Shown: positions 18,822-28,109 of the stretch, in pieces | Position numbering within the stretch: position 1 is the first letter of the stretch | Layout: each line of letters starts with the position of its first letter | Assembly (NCBI GenBank): GCA_030706605.1 | Contig: JAUZOE010000004.1 | Location: 124,001 to 188,000, forward strand | From: Bacteroidota bacterium | GTDB taxonomy: Bacteria; Bacteroidota; Bacteroidia; Chitinophagales; Chitinophagaceae | Direction: 5' to 3' | DNA: 64,000 bases | Made by a program: the position numbers and the translations under genes | The notes under the pieces: generated by a model | Database searches by the model: none | Told to the model about the DNA's origin: nothing | The model's input: only the letters and a program-made list of their open reading frames with translations

Positions 18822-20633
18822 TCACTTTTCATCTGTATGAAAATATTCATAAATAATACCAGCTTTCGATTTACCAATATTTTCTGCAAGTTCTGCCACA
18901 GATAATACTCTTACATTTTTTACAGATTTAAATTTTTTCAATAAAATATCTGCAGTGCTTTTGCCAATGCCTTTTATTTTTTCCAACTCATTTATAAATG
19001 TACCACAACTCCTCTGGTTACGATGAAAAGTAATTCCAAACCTGTGTACTTCATCTCTTATTCGCCTTATCAGTTTCAGGCTTTCACTATCCCATGGCAA
19101 TTTAATTGACTCCCGATCACCGGTAAAAAATATCTCCTCCTCATTTTTTGCCAGACCTATCGTTGTGGTTTTTCCCTGCATTCCTATTTCATTCAGCCCT
19201 TCAACTGCAGCATTCAACTGCCCTTTTCCGCCATCTATAATAATTAATTGAGGTATCGGACTCTTTTCTTTTAAAAGCCTGCTGTATCTTCTTGACACAA
19301 TTTCTTTCATACTGGCAAAATCATTGATTCCTTTAATCGTTTTAATATTAAATTTCCGATATTGACTTTTATCAGGTAATCCATTTTTGAAATATACCAT
19401 GGCGGCTACGGGATAGCTACCCTGGAAATTAGAATTATCAAAGCATTCAATATGTTCAGGTAATCCCGGTAAATGGAGATCCTTTTGCAATTTCAATAAT
19501 ACTTTTTCTTTTTCTTTATCCGATTTCCCTTCTAAGCGAAGCATTTTTTTTCGCTTCAATTCTTCAATAAAATAATTAACATTCTTTTCTGAAAGTGCCA
19601 GTAATTTTCTTTTATCCCCTGCCCTGGGAATGGTAATGGCTATTTCTTTCTGAGGATAGTCTATTTCAAATGGCACTAAAATTTCGGAGGATTCGCTGCT
19701 AAAAGTGGCTCTCATTTGTGCAATTGCAAACACTAATACTTCTTCTGGTGTTTCATCCAATTTCTGCTCCAGAACAATTGTTTTAGTAAGAATAATAGTA
19801 CCTGCACTCACCATTAAATAATTGACAAAAGCAATATCTCCATCTTTTAATATCGAGAACACATCTAAGTTACCCATATGGTTATTAATTACCTTTGATT
19901 TTGAGCGATACTCACGCAGATGTTCGATTTTTTTTCTAAAGATTTCAGCTTTTTCAAATTTCATTTCAATTGCACATTGCTCCATTTCATTTTTAAAATG
20001 CTGGATCACCGGGTTTAGATTCCCTTTCATCAGACTACGCAACTGAGACAATCCATCTGCATAATCCCCGGCTGTTTGTAGCCCTTCACAAGGACCTTTA
20101 CAATTACCTAAATGATATTCCAGGCAAACCTTAAATTTCTTCTTCCCTATGTTCGTATCTGTCAGATTGAGTTTACAAGTTCGTAACGGAATATTTTGCT
20201 TTATAAATTCCAGCAGCTCGCGAACTTTACCGACAGAAGTAAAAGGTCCGAGATATTGCGATCCATCATTAATTTTTGTACGGGTTAAAAAAACCCTGGG
20301 GAAAGGTTCATTTTTAATTACCAGGTAAGGATAGGTCTTATCATCTTTCAGATTAATATTAAATTTGGGCTGAAACTGCTTAATAAGCGAGTTTTCAAGA
20401 AGAAATGCATCCTGCTCACTATCTACTATAGTAAACTCAATTTTGTCAATTCTTTTTACAAGCTCATTTGTCTTGTAACCGGTAAAAGTTTTTGTAAAAT
20501 ATGAACTTACTCTCTTCCTGATATTTTTTGCCTTCCCAACATAAAGCAAATCATTGTTATCATCATAGTATTTGTAGATACCTGGCTGATTGGGCAAGGT
20601 TTTCATTATTGTTTGAAAAAATTCGGAGGTCAT
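18822..20633 (-). CDS. uvrC: UvrABC excinuclease subunit C
   Basis: UvrC makes both incisions in nucleotide excision repair. The 603-residue protein starts with the GIY-YIG nuclease domain (GIYKYYD...LYVGKAKNIRKRV, residues 18-43). It then has the cysteine cluster CLEYHLGNCKGPC, a UVR region, the RNase H-like second nuclease domain (ECFDNSNFQGS, IIDGGKGQLNAA), and a C-terminal helix-hairpin-helix (LEKIKGIGKSTADILLKKF). All domains are complete. A second Met nine residues in (MKTLPNQPG) is an equally good start. It lies 39 bases upstream of nothing on its own strand and is read toward gldN. Confidence 0.96.
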   Translation of the reverse strand: MTSEFFQTIMKTLPNQPGIYKYYDDNNDLLYVGKAKNIRKRVSSYFTKTFTGYKTNELVKRIDKIEFTIVDSEQDAFLLENSLIKQFQPKFNINLKDDKTYPYLVIKNEPFPRVFLTRTKINDGSQYLGPFTSVGKVRELLEFIKQNIPLRTCKLNLTDTNIGKKKFKVCLEYHLGNCKGPCEGLQTAGDYADGLSQLRSLMKGNLNPVIQHFKNEMEQCAIEMKFEKAEIFRKKIEHLREYRSKSKVINNHMGNLDVFSILKDGDIAFVNYLMVSAGTIILTKTIVLEQKLDETPEEVLVFAIAQMRATFSSESSEILVPFEIDYPQKEIAITIPRAGDKRKLLALSEKNVNYFIEELKRKKMLRLEGKSDKEKEKVLLKLQKDLHLPGLPEHIECFDNSNFQGSYPVAAMVYFKNGLPDKSQYRKFNIKTIKGINDFASMKEIVSRRYSRLLKEKSPIPQLIIIDGGKGQLNAAVEGLNEIGMQGKTTTIGLAKNEEEIFFTGDRESIKLPWDSESLKLIRRIRDEVHRFGITFHRNQRSCGTFINELEKIKGIGKSTADILLKKFKSVKNVRVLSVAELAENIGKSKAGIIYEYFHTDEK

Positions 20634-20672
20634 CTTAAGAATAGATTTTCATGCTTTACGGAAATTTATAAA

Positions 20673-21260
20673 TCAATTATCAAAATTCCATTGCATTTTT
20701 TCTTTTCGTATCTCAGGTTCTTTTCCCGGTTTTTGGGTTATGATAACAATACTGCAGTCACGACCTGATTTCCAGGTCAATTGAGTAGTGATAGTACCTT
20801 CTCCCACGACTTTCTCTTTAACCATATAAATTCGCTCAACGGTACTTTGCTGAGGATTAATATACACATCCCAATGATTTAGACTAATGCTATCGGGTAA
20901 TTGCTTTTTAGGATCATATGAAAAAGTAAATGCATTGATCGTTTGATCAAGAAAAGATTTTACTGAAAAAAAGGAAGACATTGAAACTGAATCAATTACC
21001 GGAGTTAAAAATGGCATAGCAAAACGTCTTATACTTTCTCTTTTTACCCATTCAGAATCTGTTTTACGATTAATAGTTATAGTTTTTAAAGGGGTTATGG
21101 GCATACTATCTAATTCTTTCAACTGCCCTTTCAAATAATCAGTAACGGGGAAAAATGTTTGAGTCGACTCACGAGTAGAATCGTTTACTTTTTCATATGA
21201 CGAATGGCAGGAACCGAAAAAAAACGAACCAATAAGGAGAAATGTAACTATTTTTTGCAT
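20673..21260 (-). CDS. Putative lipoprotein of unknown function
   Basis: Not recognised. The ATG at 21260 gives a clear lipoprotein signal (IGSFFFGSCHSS, Cys18) and a 195-residue product. A longer TTG-initiated frame from 21305 is rejected because a -7 box lies three bases before the ATG. The mature part is beta-rich and polar, with DVYINPQQSTVERIYM and LTWKSGRDCSIVII as recognisable strands. It precedes uvrC on the same strand with 39 bases between, so the two may be co-transcribed. Confidence 0.7.
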   Translation of the reverse strand: MQKIVTFLLIGSFFFGSCHSSYEKVNDSTRESTQTFFPVTDYLKGQLKELDSMPITPLKTITINRKTDSEWVKRESIRRFAMPFLTPVIDSVSMSSFFSVKSFLDQTINAFTFSYDPKKQLPDSISLNHWDVYINPQQSTVERIYMVKEKVVGEGTITTQLTWKSGRDCSIVIITQKPGKEPEIRKEKMQWNFDN

Positions 21261-21263
21261 TTG

Positions 21264-21271
21264 CAAATTTA
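21264..21271 (-). promoter_or_regulatory. -7 promoter box of the 20673-21260 lipoprotein
   Basis: TAAATTTG on the minus strand, only three bases (CAA) before the ATG, which implies a leaderless or almost leaderless transcript. Confidence 0.45.
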
Positions 21272-21375
21272 CAAATAAAAAAAGCCGTTGCAGGGTACGA
21301 AGCAACGACTGGAATTAATTTTAGAAAAAAATAAAACCGATTAAAAAATATTTATAATGTCGATTTTTTCAATTC

Positions 21376-22989
21376 TTATTTACTAATTCCAATTCTTATG
21401 CCATAATCTATCAAATGCTCTTTTATTGGATAATTTTTTTGATATGTTGATAACAACTGATAACGGATACTAGGCCCTATATGCCAATTTAGTTTATTAG
21501 ATTTAAAAGTAATAAAAGTGCCAAAATTACCACTTACGTTTACTTTACGCAACAAATCTGGATCATTAATATAATACCTTTCATCAGAAGAAATGATAAA
21601 TGCATTGCTTTTCAATATTAAAGAAGGGCCAATGGTAGAAGCTAAATTTATCTTTATTATACGATTTTCAAATAAAGAATATTGCAAGCCTACAGGTAAA
21701 GAAAACTGCAAGCTATAATTTGACAAAGAAATCTGATTTTGCCCCTGTCCGTTGCCATAATGAGTAATATAGCTACGGCTGTAAGGTAGTCCGGTAGATT
21801 CATCTTTTAACAATAAAGTAGCAAAGGTTGGATGTACCTGGTTTGAAATGACATTATACCCAGAATAAGATAAGTTAGCGCCGATAATAAATTGCCATTC
21901 ATTTGTGAAATTATACGCTATTTGCGTTCCAATCTCAAATCCCATATTGGCATTATAAATCATGCCATTTTTATTCTGATTAGTCTGTACAATAATTGGC
22001 GAAGGATTGGGGTCAACAGAAGGCTGAAAGCCTTTTCCTATAAAGGACACAGTACTTATTGTAGGAGTCACAAAATAAAGCCAGTTAGCTTTTGAATTTC
22101 TTTTTTTAGTAGCCAGTACGGTATTTTTCAGATCAGATTGATTCTCTTTATTTTCCGTGATATTATCAATTTGCAAAGAAGGTTCAATGGTAGCATTTTT
22201 GATTGAATGAATCGGAGAAATCTTATCCTCATTATTCAAAGAAAATATTTCTCTTAAATTATTGAAATACTCATCGTTAATATCAAAGGTTAAACCATTA
22301 TTTTTAAGAAAATCGCTTTCCAAAAATTCAAAATTATCAATAGAAGAGTGAATTCCTAAATCATTATCAGTAACCAGGTTATTTTCATTGCCAAAATTAT
22401 GAATAGAAGTGTTTTCGAAAATGTCATTATTAGCGCTTTTTTTAATTGTAGAATTCCCCGTTACTAAATTTTCATTTTTCTGAATACCCGATTTTTTTGA
22501 ATGAATTCCATCCGGATAAAGGTTAACTATTCTCGCTCCTTTATGAGATGCAGTAGAACTCACTGCTTTTTCTTCCTGGGTTTCAGAAATTATTTCATTC
22601 CCTGAAACTGAAATACTATTCCTTTTTACTTTTTCCCCGGAGAAATCCGCATCCTGCTGAGAAATTGATAAAGACTGACCAACCTGATTGGCTGATGAAG
22701 AATTAGTATTTAGCGAAATAATATTATTATCATTAGAACTTACTGTTGCATTTTCCCCGAAAGTGGAATTCACACCAACAGAACGTTTCTCCGTGTTATT
22801 TAAATGGCCTATCCCGAACAAAGTAAATAAAAAGACTAGTGTCATGGCAATAGACGGCCACTTGCTGCCCGGATGCAAATCGTTATAAATTCCATGCCAT
22901 ACCCTCCTTGACGGAATCATTTTAAATTGATCAGCCTGATTTTTCAAGACTTCCTCAAAATTGGTCATATCAAAATCTCTTTCCTTCAT
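21376..22989 (-). CDS. Membrane-anchored protein with anti-sigma-like N-terminus and outer-membrane barrel-like C-terminus
   Basis: A 537-residue protein in three parts. Residues 1-43 are cytoplasmic and contain PSRRVWHGIYNDL. A membrane helix spans about 45-62. A long polar Asn/Ser-rich stretch (63-290) leads to a C-terminal 240 residues of alternating strands (ANMGFEIGTQIAYNF, WQFIIGANLSYSGYN, LINYGIRIGISK-like end DYGIRIGISK), typical of small outer-membrane barrels. It follows the ECF sigma gene by 67 bases on the same strand, which suggests a sigma/regulator pair. It has no zinc-binding anti-sigma motif. Its N-terminus resembles that of the protein at 47706. Met8 is an alternative start. 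Confidence 0.6.
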   Translation of the reverse strand: MKERDFDMTNFEEVLKNQADQFKMIPSRRVWHGIYNDLHPGSKWPSIAMTLVFLFTLFGIGHLNNTEKRSVGVNSTFGENATVSSNDNNIISLNTNSSSANQVGQSLSISQQDADFSGEKVKRNSISVSGNEIISETQEEKAVSSTASHKGARIVNLYPDGIHSKKSGIQKNENLVTGNSTIKKSANNDIFENTSIHNFGNENNLVTDNDLGIHSSIDNFEFLESDFLKNNGLTFDINDEYFNNLREIFSLNNEDKISPIHSIKNATIEPSLQIDNITENKENQSDLKNTVLATKKRNSKANWLYFVTPTISTVSFIGKGFQPSVDPNPSPIIVQTNQNKNGMIYNANMGFEIGTQIAYNFTNEWQFIIGANLSYSGYNVISNQVHPTFATLLLKDESTGLPYSRSYITHYGNGQGQNQISLSNYSLQFSLPVGLQYSLFENRIIKINLASTIGPSLILKSNAFIISSDERYYINDPDLLRKVNVSGNFGTFITFKSNKLNWHIGPSIRYQLLSTYQKNYPIKEHLIDYGIRIGISK

Positions 22990-23056
22990 TGAATCATTTC
23001 AGTTAGTGGTAATTGAGCCAACTTCTTTCCAACTCCTATAATAGCTATATATTAAA

Positions 23057-23632
23057 TTAATTACTGACACCTGCCATCCTCACATTCTCTCTTGGCTTTT
23101 GCAATATTTTCTTTTTAACAAGAATATCTTCAAGCAATGCCTTTGCCCTCGTATATTGTGACCTACTTGTACTCTCTTCAATATCTAAAATAGCTCCAAT
23201 CTCTTTATGCGAAAACCCTTCAATGGCATACAAATTAAGTACTGTCCGATAACCAATCGGTAATAATCTAATACACTCTACCACTTGCTTTGCCTGCAAC
23301 ATGGATGGAATATTATTTTCATTAATCTGAATACTGGATGCATGAACAAGATCAACACTATCAGAGAACTTTTTATTCTTTTTTAAAACATTTATACAAG
23401 TGTGCACAATTATTCTTCTGATCCAACCTTCAAGAGCTCCTATTCCACGAAACTGAAGAATTTGTGAATACACTTTTATAAATCCTTCCTGCAACATATC
23501 TTCAGCATCTTCACGATTACGGGCATAACGATAGCAAACACCAAGCATCCGCGGGCTAAAACGATTATATAAAGCCTCCTGCGCAGTTGCAAGGTTATCC
23601 CGACAGCCTTGAAGCATTATCTCTTCTGTCAT
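23057..23632 (-). CDS. RNA polymerase sigma factor, ECF subfamily
   Basis: A 191-residue sigma-70 family factor containing only regions 2 and 4. Region 2 has the DAEDMLQEGFIKVY motif (residues 42-55) that binds core polymerase and the -10 element. Region 4 has GYRTVLNLYAIEGFSHKEIGAIL, with its helix-turn-helix. The order and length fit ECF sigma factors of Bacteroidota. It is followed by the membrane-anchored barrel protein, which may control it. It is clearly a paralogue of the factor at 47118 (shared EDA/EDAND..LQ.GFIKV and EGW.RRI). Confidence 0.93.
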   Translation of the reverse strand: MTEEIMLQGCRDNLATAQEALYNRFSPRMLGVCYRYARNREDAEDMLQEGFIKVYSQILQFRGIGALEGWIRRIIVHTCINVLKKNKKFSDSVDLVHASSIQINENNIPSMLQAKQVVECIRLLPIGYRTVLNLYAIEGFSHKEIGAILDIEESTSRSQYTRAKALLEDILVKKKILQKPRENVRMAGVSN

Positions 23633-23745
23633 ATTTGCGTGGTTTAACCCTACTAAGATAGGACAATTTTTTACGAAATTAGCTGCACTTCAAAAATAAA
23701 TTTAAATATAAAATACTTACAAACATTTCATAGTCTGTAAATTTT

Positions 23746-24250
23746 TTACTTAAACCCTTGTTTCTTTTTCTGTAAACTATCAACGGGGAATTTATTCTCC
23801 ATAGTATTTAAGGAAGCGACTTCCCAATTATGGATAACCTCCTTTTGATCTTCAGCTAAAACAGTATCCGGATGAATAAAAGCATATAGAAATAAGGGCA
23901 TATCACCGGATTTTACTTCTTTGACCGTGGCTTTAATTTTAGATAGTTTTCTTCCTGTCAGGATAAGTAGAAAATCTAGTAAAATTTAATTCATGCTTTT
24001 CTTCTTGTATGTGAGTATTTAGAAATCAGACTACTAGCTGAATTCACCAATACTAAAGGTATTATAGTAGTATTACTGTGGCAATCATAACAGTATCCTT
24101 TCAGAATTTCATGTACCTCTTCGGGCACAATATATTACTCACTTTAATTACCCGCGATTTCTATTTCTTCATTTTTTTGAGGTCTGAAAAGCTAAATTAC
24201 AATTAAAGCAAATAGTAAAATGATCAGTTTGATCCTTAAAAATTCACTAG
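23746..24250 (-). pseudogene. Decayed haem-binding domain (Haem_bd) protein
   Basis: Reading the minus strand gives fragments of a small c-type haem-binding family in three frames. First come a membrane segment KLIILLFALIVI, a stop, then LFRPQKN. YIVPEEVHEILKGYCYDCHSNT follows in the same frame after two more stops, with the CxxCH motif coded at 24092-24078. Then ELNFTRFSTYPDRKK appears in another frame. Last is KIKATVKEVKSGDMPL...LAEDQKEVIHNWE in a third frame, ending at the TAA at 23746. At least three in-frame stops and two frameshifts make it a relic. The start region is eroded. It lies directly after gpmI. Confidence 0.8.
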
Positions 24251-24270
24251 TCAATTTAGTTTGGTTGTCA

Positions 24271-25791
24271 TTATAAATCAATTAACAAATCACCTGTCAT
24301 TTCTTTGGGTATTGGCAACTTCATCATAGTCAAAATAGTTGGTCCCAAATCTCCAAGTTTTCCGGGCTTGACTGTCCCTTTCCATTCTTTATCAATTATA
24401 AAAAGCGGAACTAGGTTTTTGGTATGAGCTGTATTAGGGGTGCCATCTTCATTGATGATATAATCAGCATTTCCATGATCTGCAGTCAGGAAAATAGTAT
24501 ATCCGTTCTCTAGTGCGGAGGTTACAATTTTTTCCACACATTTATCTACTGTTTCAACTGCTTTTACTACGGCTTTCCAAACCCCAGTATGACCTACCAT
24601 ATCCGCATTTGCATAATTCAAACAAATAAAATCTGCCGATTGCTTTTTTATTTCCGGCAATAATGCTTCGGTTAGTTCATTAGCGCTCATTTCAGGCTGA
24701 AGATCATAAGTTGCTACTTTGGGAGAAGGTACCATAATTCTTTTTTCACCCTCAAAAGGCGTTTCTCTTCCTCCACTAAAGAAAAATGTCACATGCGGAT
24801 ATTTTTCTGTTTCGGCTATTCGAATTTGAGTTTTATGAGCATTAGCCAATACTTCTCCGAGCGTATTTACAAGATCATCTTTCTGAAAAATGACATGAAT
24901 ATTCTTGAATTTATGATCATAAAGAGTCATTGTGGTATAATTAAGCTGCAAGGGCTTCAAATTATAGTCAGGAAATGCAGTTTGGGTAAGCACTTCTGTA
25001 ATTTCCCTGCACCGGTCCGTTCTGAAGTTGAAACAAATTACGGCATCATCATCTTTTATTCCTGAATCCGGAGTTTCCGCATTAATGATGGGCATTAAAA
25101 ATTCATCAGAAATATCCTTTTGATAAGAGTTGGATATTGCAGAAAAAATGTCTTTTGTTACCTCGCCGGTTCTGCTAACCAATGCATCATAAGCCACTTT
25201 AATTCTTTCCCATCTTTTATCACGATCCATTGCATAATATCTTCCGGTTATTGTTGCAATTTTACCGGTAGTAATATCAAGGTGTTGTTGCAAATCTTTC
25301 AGCAAATAAATTCCACTTTTAGGATCAGTATCGCGGCCATCAGTAAATGCATGGATATATACTTTTTCAAGTCCGTGTTTTTTACAAATTGAAGTGAGTG
25401 CTTTCACATGATTAATATGAGAATGAACTCCTCCATCACTTACCAACCCCATAAGATGGAGAGGTTTGTTATACTCTTTTGCATAATTAATACTATTAAG
25501 TAATGCTGGATTTTTCTCAAATTCCCCATTTTCAATCGCAACTTTTATTCTTTCCAATTCCTGGTATACTATTCGGCCGGCTCCCAGGTTCAAATGCCCC
25601 ACTTCACTATTACCCATTTGACCATCAGGGAGACCAACAGCCCTTCCAAACGTAACTAAAGTGGTATGAGGATATTTATCATAAAGGGAACTTACAAAGG
25701 GAGTATTCGCATTTTGTATCGCATCACTTTCTTTTTTGGTACCAAGACCCCATCCATCCATAATTAATAAAATAACTTTTTTTGTTTCCAT
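24271..25791 (-). CDS. gpmI: 2,3-bisphosphoglycerate-independent phosphoglycerate mutase
   Basis: GpmI interconverts 3- and 2-phosphoglycerate in glycolysis using two manganese ions and a phosphoserine. The 506-residue protein has the N-terminal metal motif MDGWG and the active-site serine motif MGNSEVGHLN. It also has VHSHINHV, FTDGRDTDP, CLNYANADMVGHTG and TADHGNAD, all of alkaline-phosphatase-like mutases. The length is normal. The -7 promoter box stands four bases before the ATG. Confidence 0.97.
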   Translation of the reverse strand: METKKVILLIMDGWGLGTKKESDAIQNANTPFVSSLYDKYPHTTLVTFGRAVGLPDGQMGNSEVGHLNLGAGRIVYQELERIKVAIENGEFEKNPALLNSINYAKEYNKPLHLMGLVSDGGVHSHINHVKALTSICKKHGLEKVYIHAFTDGRDTDPKSGIYLLKDLQQHLDITTGKIATITGRYYAMDRDKRWERIKVAYDALVSRTGEVTKDIFSAISNSYQKDISDEFLMPIINAETPDSGIKDDDAVICFNFRTDRCREITEVLTQTAFPDYNLKPLQLNYTTMTLYDHKFKNIHVIFQKDDLVNTLGEVLANAHKTQIRIAETEKYPHVTFFFSGGRETPFEGEKRIMVPSPKVATYDLQPEMSANELTEALLPEIKKQSADFICLNYANADMVGHTGVWKAVVKAVETVDKCVEKIVTSALENGYTIFLTADHGNADYIINEDGTPNTAHTKNLVPLFIIDKEWKGTVKPGKLGDLGPTILTMMKLPIPKEMTGDLLIDL

Positions 25792-25795
25792 GTTT

Positions 25796-25803
25796 CAAAG
25801 CTA
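25796..25803 (-). promoter_or_regulatory. -7 promoter box of gpmI
   Basis: TAGCTTTG on the minus strand, four bases upstream of the gpmI ATG. This predicts a leaderless or nearly leaderless mRNA. Confidence 0.45.
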
Positions 25804-25899
25804 ATTATTAGCTTTAACATATTCAGTAAAATTTGTTTTATTTAGCATTATTTTTCATTTGGCACGTTTTTCGCAAAATGAAGTTCAAATCATTTCATT

Positions 25900-26274
25900 A
25901 TGAAAAAATTTTTACTCCCTATAGCTATTGTAGCGTTACTATCTTCATTTATGATTGTATCATTTACCGAAGTTGTAAATGCCATTAAGTCCGGCGATGC
26001 TACTGAAGTTGCTAAATATTTTGATAACACAGTTGAAATCACCCTTCCTGAAAAAAGTAATTCATATAGTAAACACCAGGCAGAACTTGTGTTACGTGAT
26101 TTTTTTAATACAAATGGTGTAAAGAATTTTGAGGTGATTCATAAAAGCGAAAATGTAGGTTCACAATTTTGCATTGGAAACCTTACCACCAATAATGGCA
26201 TATTCCGGACTACTATTTACATGAAACAAAATGGCAATAAGGAAGTAATACAGGAACTTCGTTTTGAAAAATAA
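25900..26274 (+). CDS. DUF4783 domain-containing exported protein
   Basis: A 124-residue protein with an N-terminal hydrophobic signal (residues 4-20) and the DUF4783 pattern: SFTEVVNAIKSGDATEVAKYFDNTVEITL, then FFNTNGVKNFEVIHKSE and a C-terminal QELRFEK. The fold is NTF2-like, suited to binding a small ligand, but the function is not known. In Bacteroidota this family is often found just upstream of nadC, as here (132 bases). Confidence 0.8.
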   Translation: MKKFLLPIAIVALLSSFMIVSFTEVVNAIKSGDATEVAKYFDNTVEITLPEKSNSYSKHQAELVLRDFFNTNGVKNFEVIHKSENVGSQFCIGNLTTNNGIFRTTIYMKQNGNKEVIQELRFEK

Positions 26275-26394
26275 TCATTCTCTTTTTAAATCCAAATATT
26301 TTTTGCCACCCTCAATTTTTCGGACTTACTACTAATAAACAGAAAGCCATAATGCGATAATTTTTGTTTTAGAAAAAGTTCTTCTATCATTTTA

Positions 26395-26402
26395 TATTTT
26401 TG
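26395..26402 (+). promoter_or_regulatory. -7 promoter box of nadC
   Basis: TATTTTTG fits TAnnTTTG and lies four bases before the nadC ATG. Confidence 0.4.
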
Positions 26403-26406
26403 TTTC

Positions 26407-27273
26407 ATGAAACACACTGAAAATTATCAGTTTCAACTTGAAAAATTAATTTCAAATGCCTTTGAAGAAGATATCGGGGATGGAGATCACTCAACTTTGT
26501 CATGTATAGACGCAAATGTAAGAGGGAAAGCAATCCTGAAAATAAAAGACACAGGAATTATAGCAGGTATAGACGTTGCAGAAAAAATATTCTCTTATGC
26601 TGAACCCAAATCCGCTTTAAAAAAATTAAAAAATGATGGCGATGAAATGCATTTTGGAGAAATCGCATTTGAAGTAGAAGCCAAGGTATATACCATTCTT
26701 ACCTGCGAAAGGCTTTTACTTAATTGTATGCAAAGAATGAGTGGCATTGCCACACTCACAAAAGAATATACCGATAAACTAAAAGGATATTCTACAAAAT
26801 TATTAGACACCCGGAAAACAACACCCAATTTCAGGCTGCTGGAAAAAGAAGCAGTACACATTGGCGGAGGGGTAAATCATCGCTTTGGACTGTATGATAT
26901 GATTATGCTGAAAGATAATCATATTGATTATTGTGGCGGCATCGAAAAAGCCATTGAAAAAGCATGGCAATACGTACAAGATAAAAAACCGGGATTAAAA
27001 ATTGAAATAGAAACCAGATCAATTGATGATGTAAAAAAAGTAATGCTAACAGGCAAAGTAGACAGGATTATGCTTGATAATTTCACCCCTGAAAAAATGA
27101 AAGAAGCGCTTGCTATCATCAATGGGAAATATGAAACTGAAGCAAGTGGTGGTATTAACCTTGACAATATTGAATTATATGCTGCTACAGGAGTTGATTT
27201 CATTTCAAGCGGGGCAATTATTCACCAGGCAAAAAGTTTGGACCTTAGTTTAAAAGCCGAAATACAACAATAA
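26407..27273 (+). CDS. nadC: Nicotinate-nucleotide pyrophosphorylase (carboxylating)
   Basis: Quinolinate phosphoribosyltransferase converts quinolinate and PRPP to nicotinate mononucleotide in de novo NAD synthesis. The 288 residues include the start EDIGDGDHSTL, CERLLLNCMQRMSGIATLT, KLLDTRKTTPNFRLLEKEAV with the substrate-binding Arg and Lys, GGGVNHRFGLYDMIMLKDNH, and the closing SGGI and GVDFISSGAI phosphate-binding segments. The next gene starts one base after the stop, so they are co-transcribed. nadE for the last NAD step lies 2 kb away; no nadA or nadB is in the window. Confidence 0.96.
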   Translation: MKHTENYQFQLEKLISNAFEEDIGDGDHSTLSCIDANVRGKAILKIKDTGIIAGIDVAEKIFSYAEPKSALKKLKNDGDEMHFGEIAFEVEAKVYTILTCERLLLNCMQRMSGIATLTKEYTDKLKGYSTKLLDTRKTTPNFRLLEKEAVHIGGGVNHRFGLYDMIMLKDNHIDYCGGIEKAIEKAWQYVQDKKPGLKIEIETRSIDDVKKVMLTGKVDRIMLDNFTPEKMKEALAIINGKYETEASGGINLDNIELYAATGVDFISSGAIIHQAKSLDLSLKAEIQQ

Positions 27274-27274
27274 T

Positions 27275-27616
27275 ATGTCAAAGAAAAAGTTATATAATAC
27301 AAATGGCATCGTTTACTCCACGAATTCTGATTTTAATTATTCAGAAGAAAAAAACTCAAGAGAAACTTTGCCTCCGAATGAGCAATTATTAAAAATAAAA
27401 CTTGACAAAAAACATCGTGGGGGTAAAGTAGTTACAATTATTGAAGGATTTGCTATGGGAGAATCAGCGATTGGAAGCATGTCAAAACAATTAAAAACTT
27501 TTTGCGGAAGTGGAGGTTCGGCTAAGAATAATGAGATCATTATCCAGGGCGATCATAAAGAAAAAATATGGCAATGGCTTATAAAGAATGGATATATAAA
27601 ATCAAAAAAAATATAA
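27275..27616 (+). CDS. SUI1-family translation factor (YciH-like)
   Basis: A 113-residue protein whose second half is the SUI1/eIF1 fold: LKIKLDKKHRGGKVVTIIEGF, then LKTFCGSGGSAKNNEIIIQGDH and a C-terminal W-rich helix. YciH-type factors influence start-codon choice on the ribosome. The N-terminal 40 residues are a polar extension. It is tightly coupled to nadC (one base). Confidence 0.88.
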   Translation: MSKKKLYNTNGIVYSTNSDFNYSEEKNSRETLPPNEQLLKIKLDKKHRGGKVVTIIEGFAMGESAIGSMSKQLKTFCGSGGSAKNNEIIIQGDHKEKIWQWLIKNGYIKSKKI

Positions 27617-27722
27617 TCTCATATAACAATCAATATGCCTTTAAGAATAATAAATAGTTTACATAAATATCTTTAACTTACTTCCTCTGGTTTTAATAAC
27701 TTTAACATCAACTTTAAAAGCC

Positions 27723-28109
27723 ATGATATCTAAAATTTCTGAAGGGGTAACCATAAGCATTGAAACTTTTTATCAACCCGAATATAGTAATCCCCTCACC
27801 AGTGAGTTTACTTTCGCCTACCGCATTACCCTTGAAAATAATAATAATTTTCCTGTAAAATTATTAAGAAGACACTGGTATATTTTTGACAGTAATGCCG
27901 AACATCGTGAGGTGGAAGGAGAAGGTGTAATAGGAGTGCAACCCAAAATAAATCCAGGAGAAAAATATCAATATACCAGCGGATGCAATTTAAGAAGTGA
28001 AATGGGTAAAATGCATGGCATGTACTTTATGGAAAACTGCTATAATAAACAGACTTTTATTATTAATATCCCCGCATTTGAAATGGTAGTTCCTACCAAA
28101 CTGAACTAA
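27723..28109 (+). CDS. apaG: ApaG domain protein
   Basis: The 128-residue protein has the ApaG (DUF525) fold: TISIETFYQPEYSNP, FAYRITLENNNNFPVKLLRRHW, the GVIGVQPKINPGEKYQYTSGC core and GKMHGMYFM. ApaG is a small fibronectin-type III-like protein linked to cobalt/magnesium efflux phenotypes in enterobacteria; its mechanism here is unknown. Its last four bases overlap the end of convergent gldB. Confidence 0.92.
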   Translation: MISKISEGVTISIETFYQPEYSNPLTSEFTFAYRITLENNNNFPVKLLRRHWYIFDSNAEHREVEGEGVIGVQPKINPGEKYQYTSGCNLRSEMGKMHGMYFMENCYNKQTFIINIPAFEMVVPTKLN

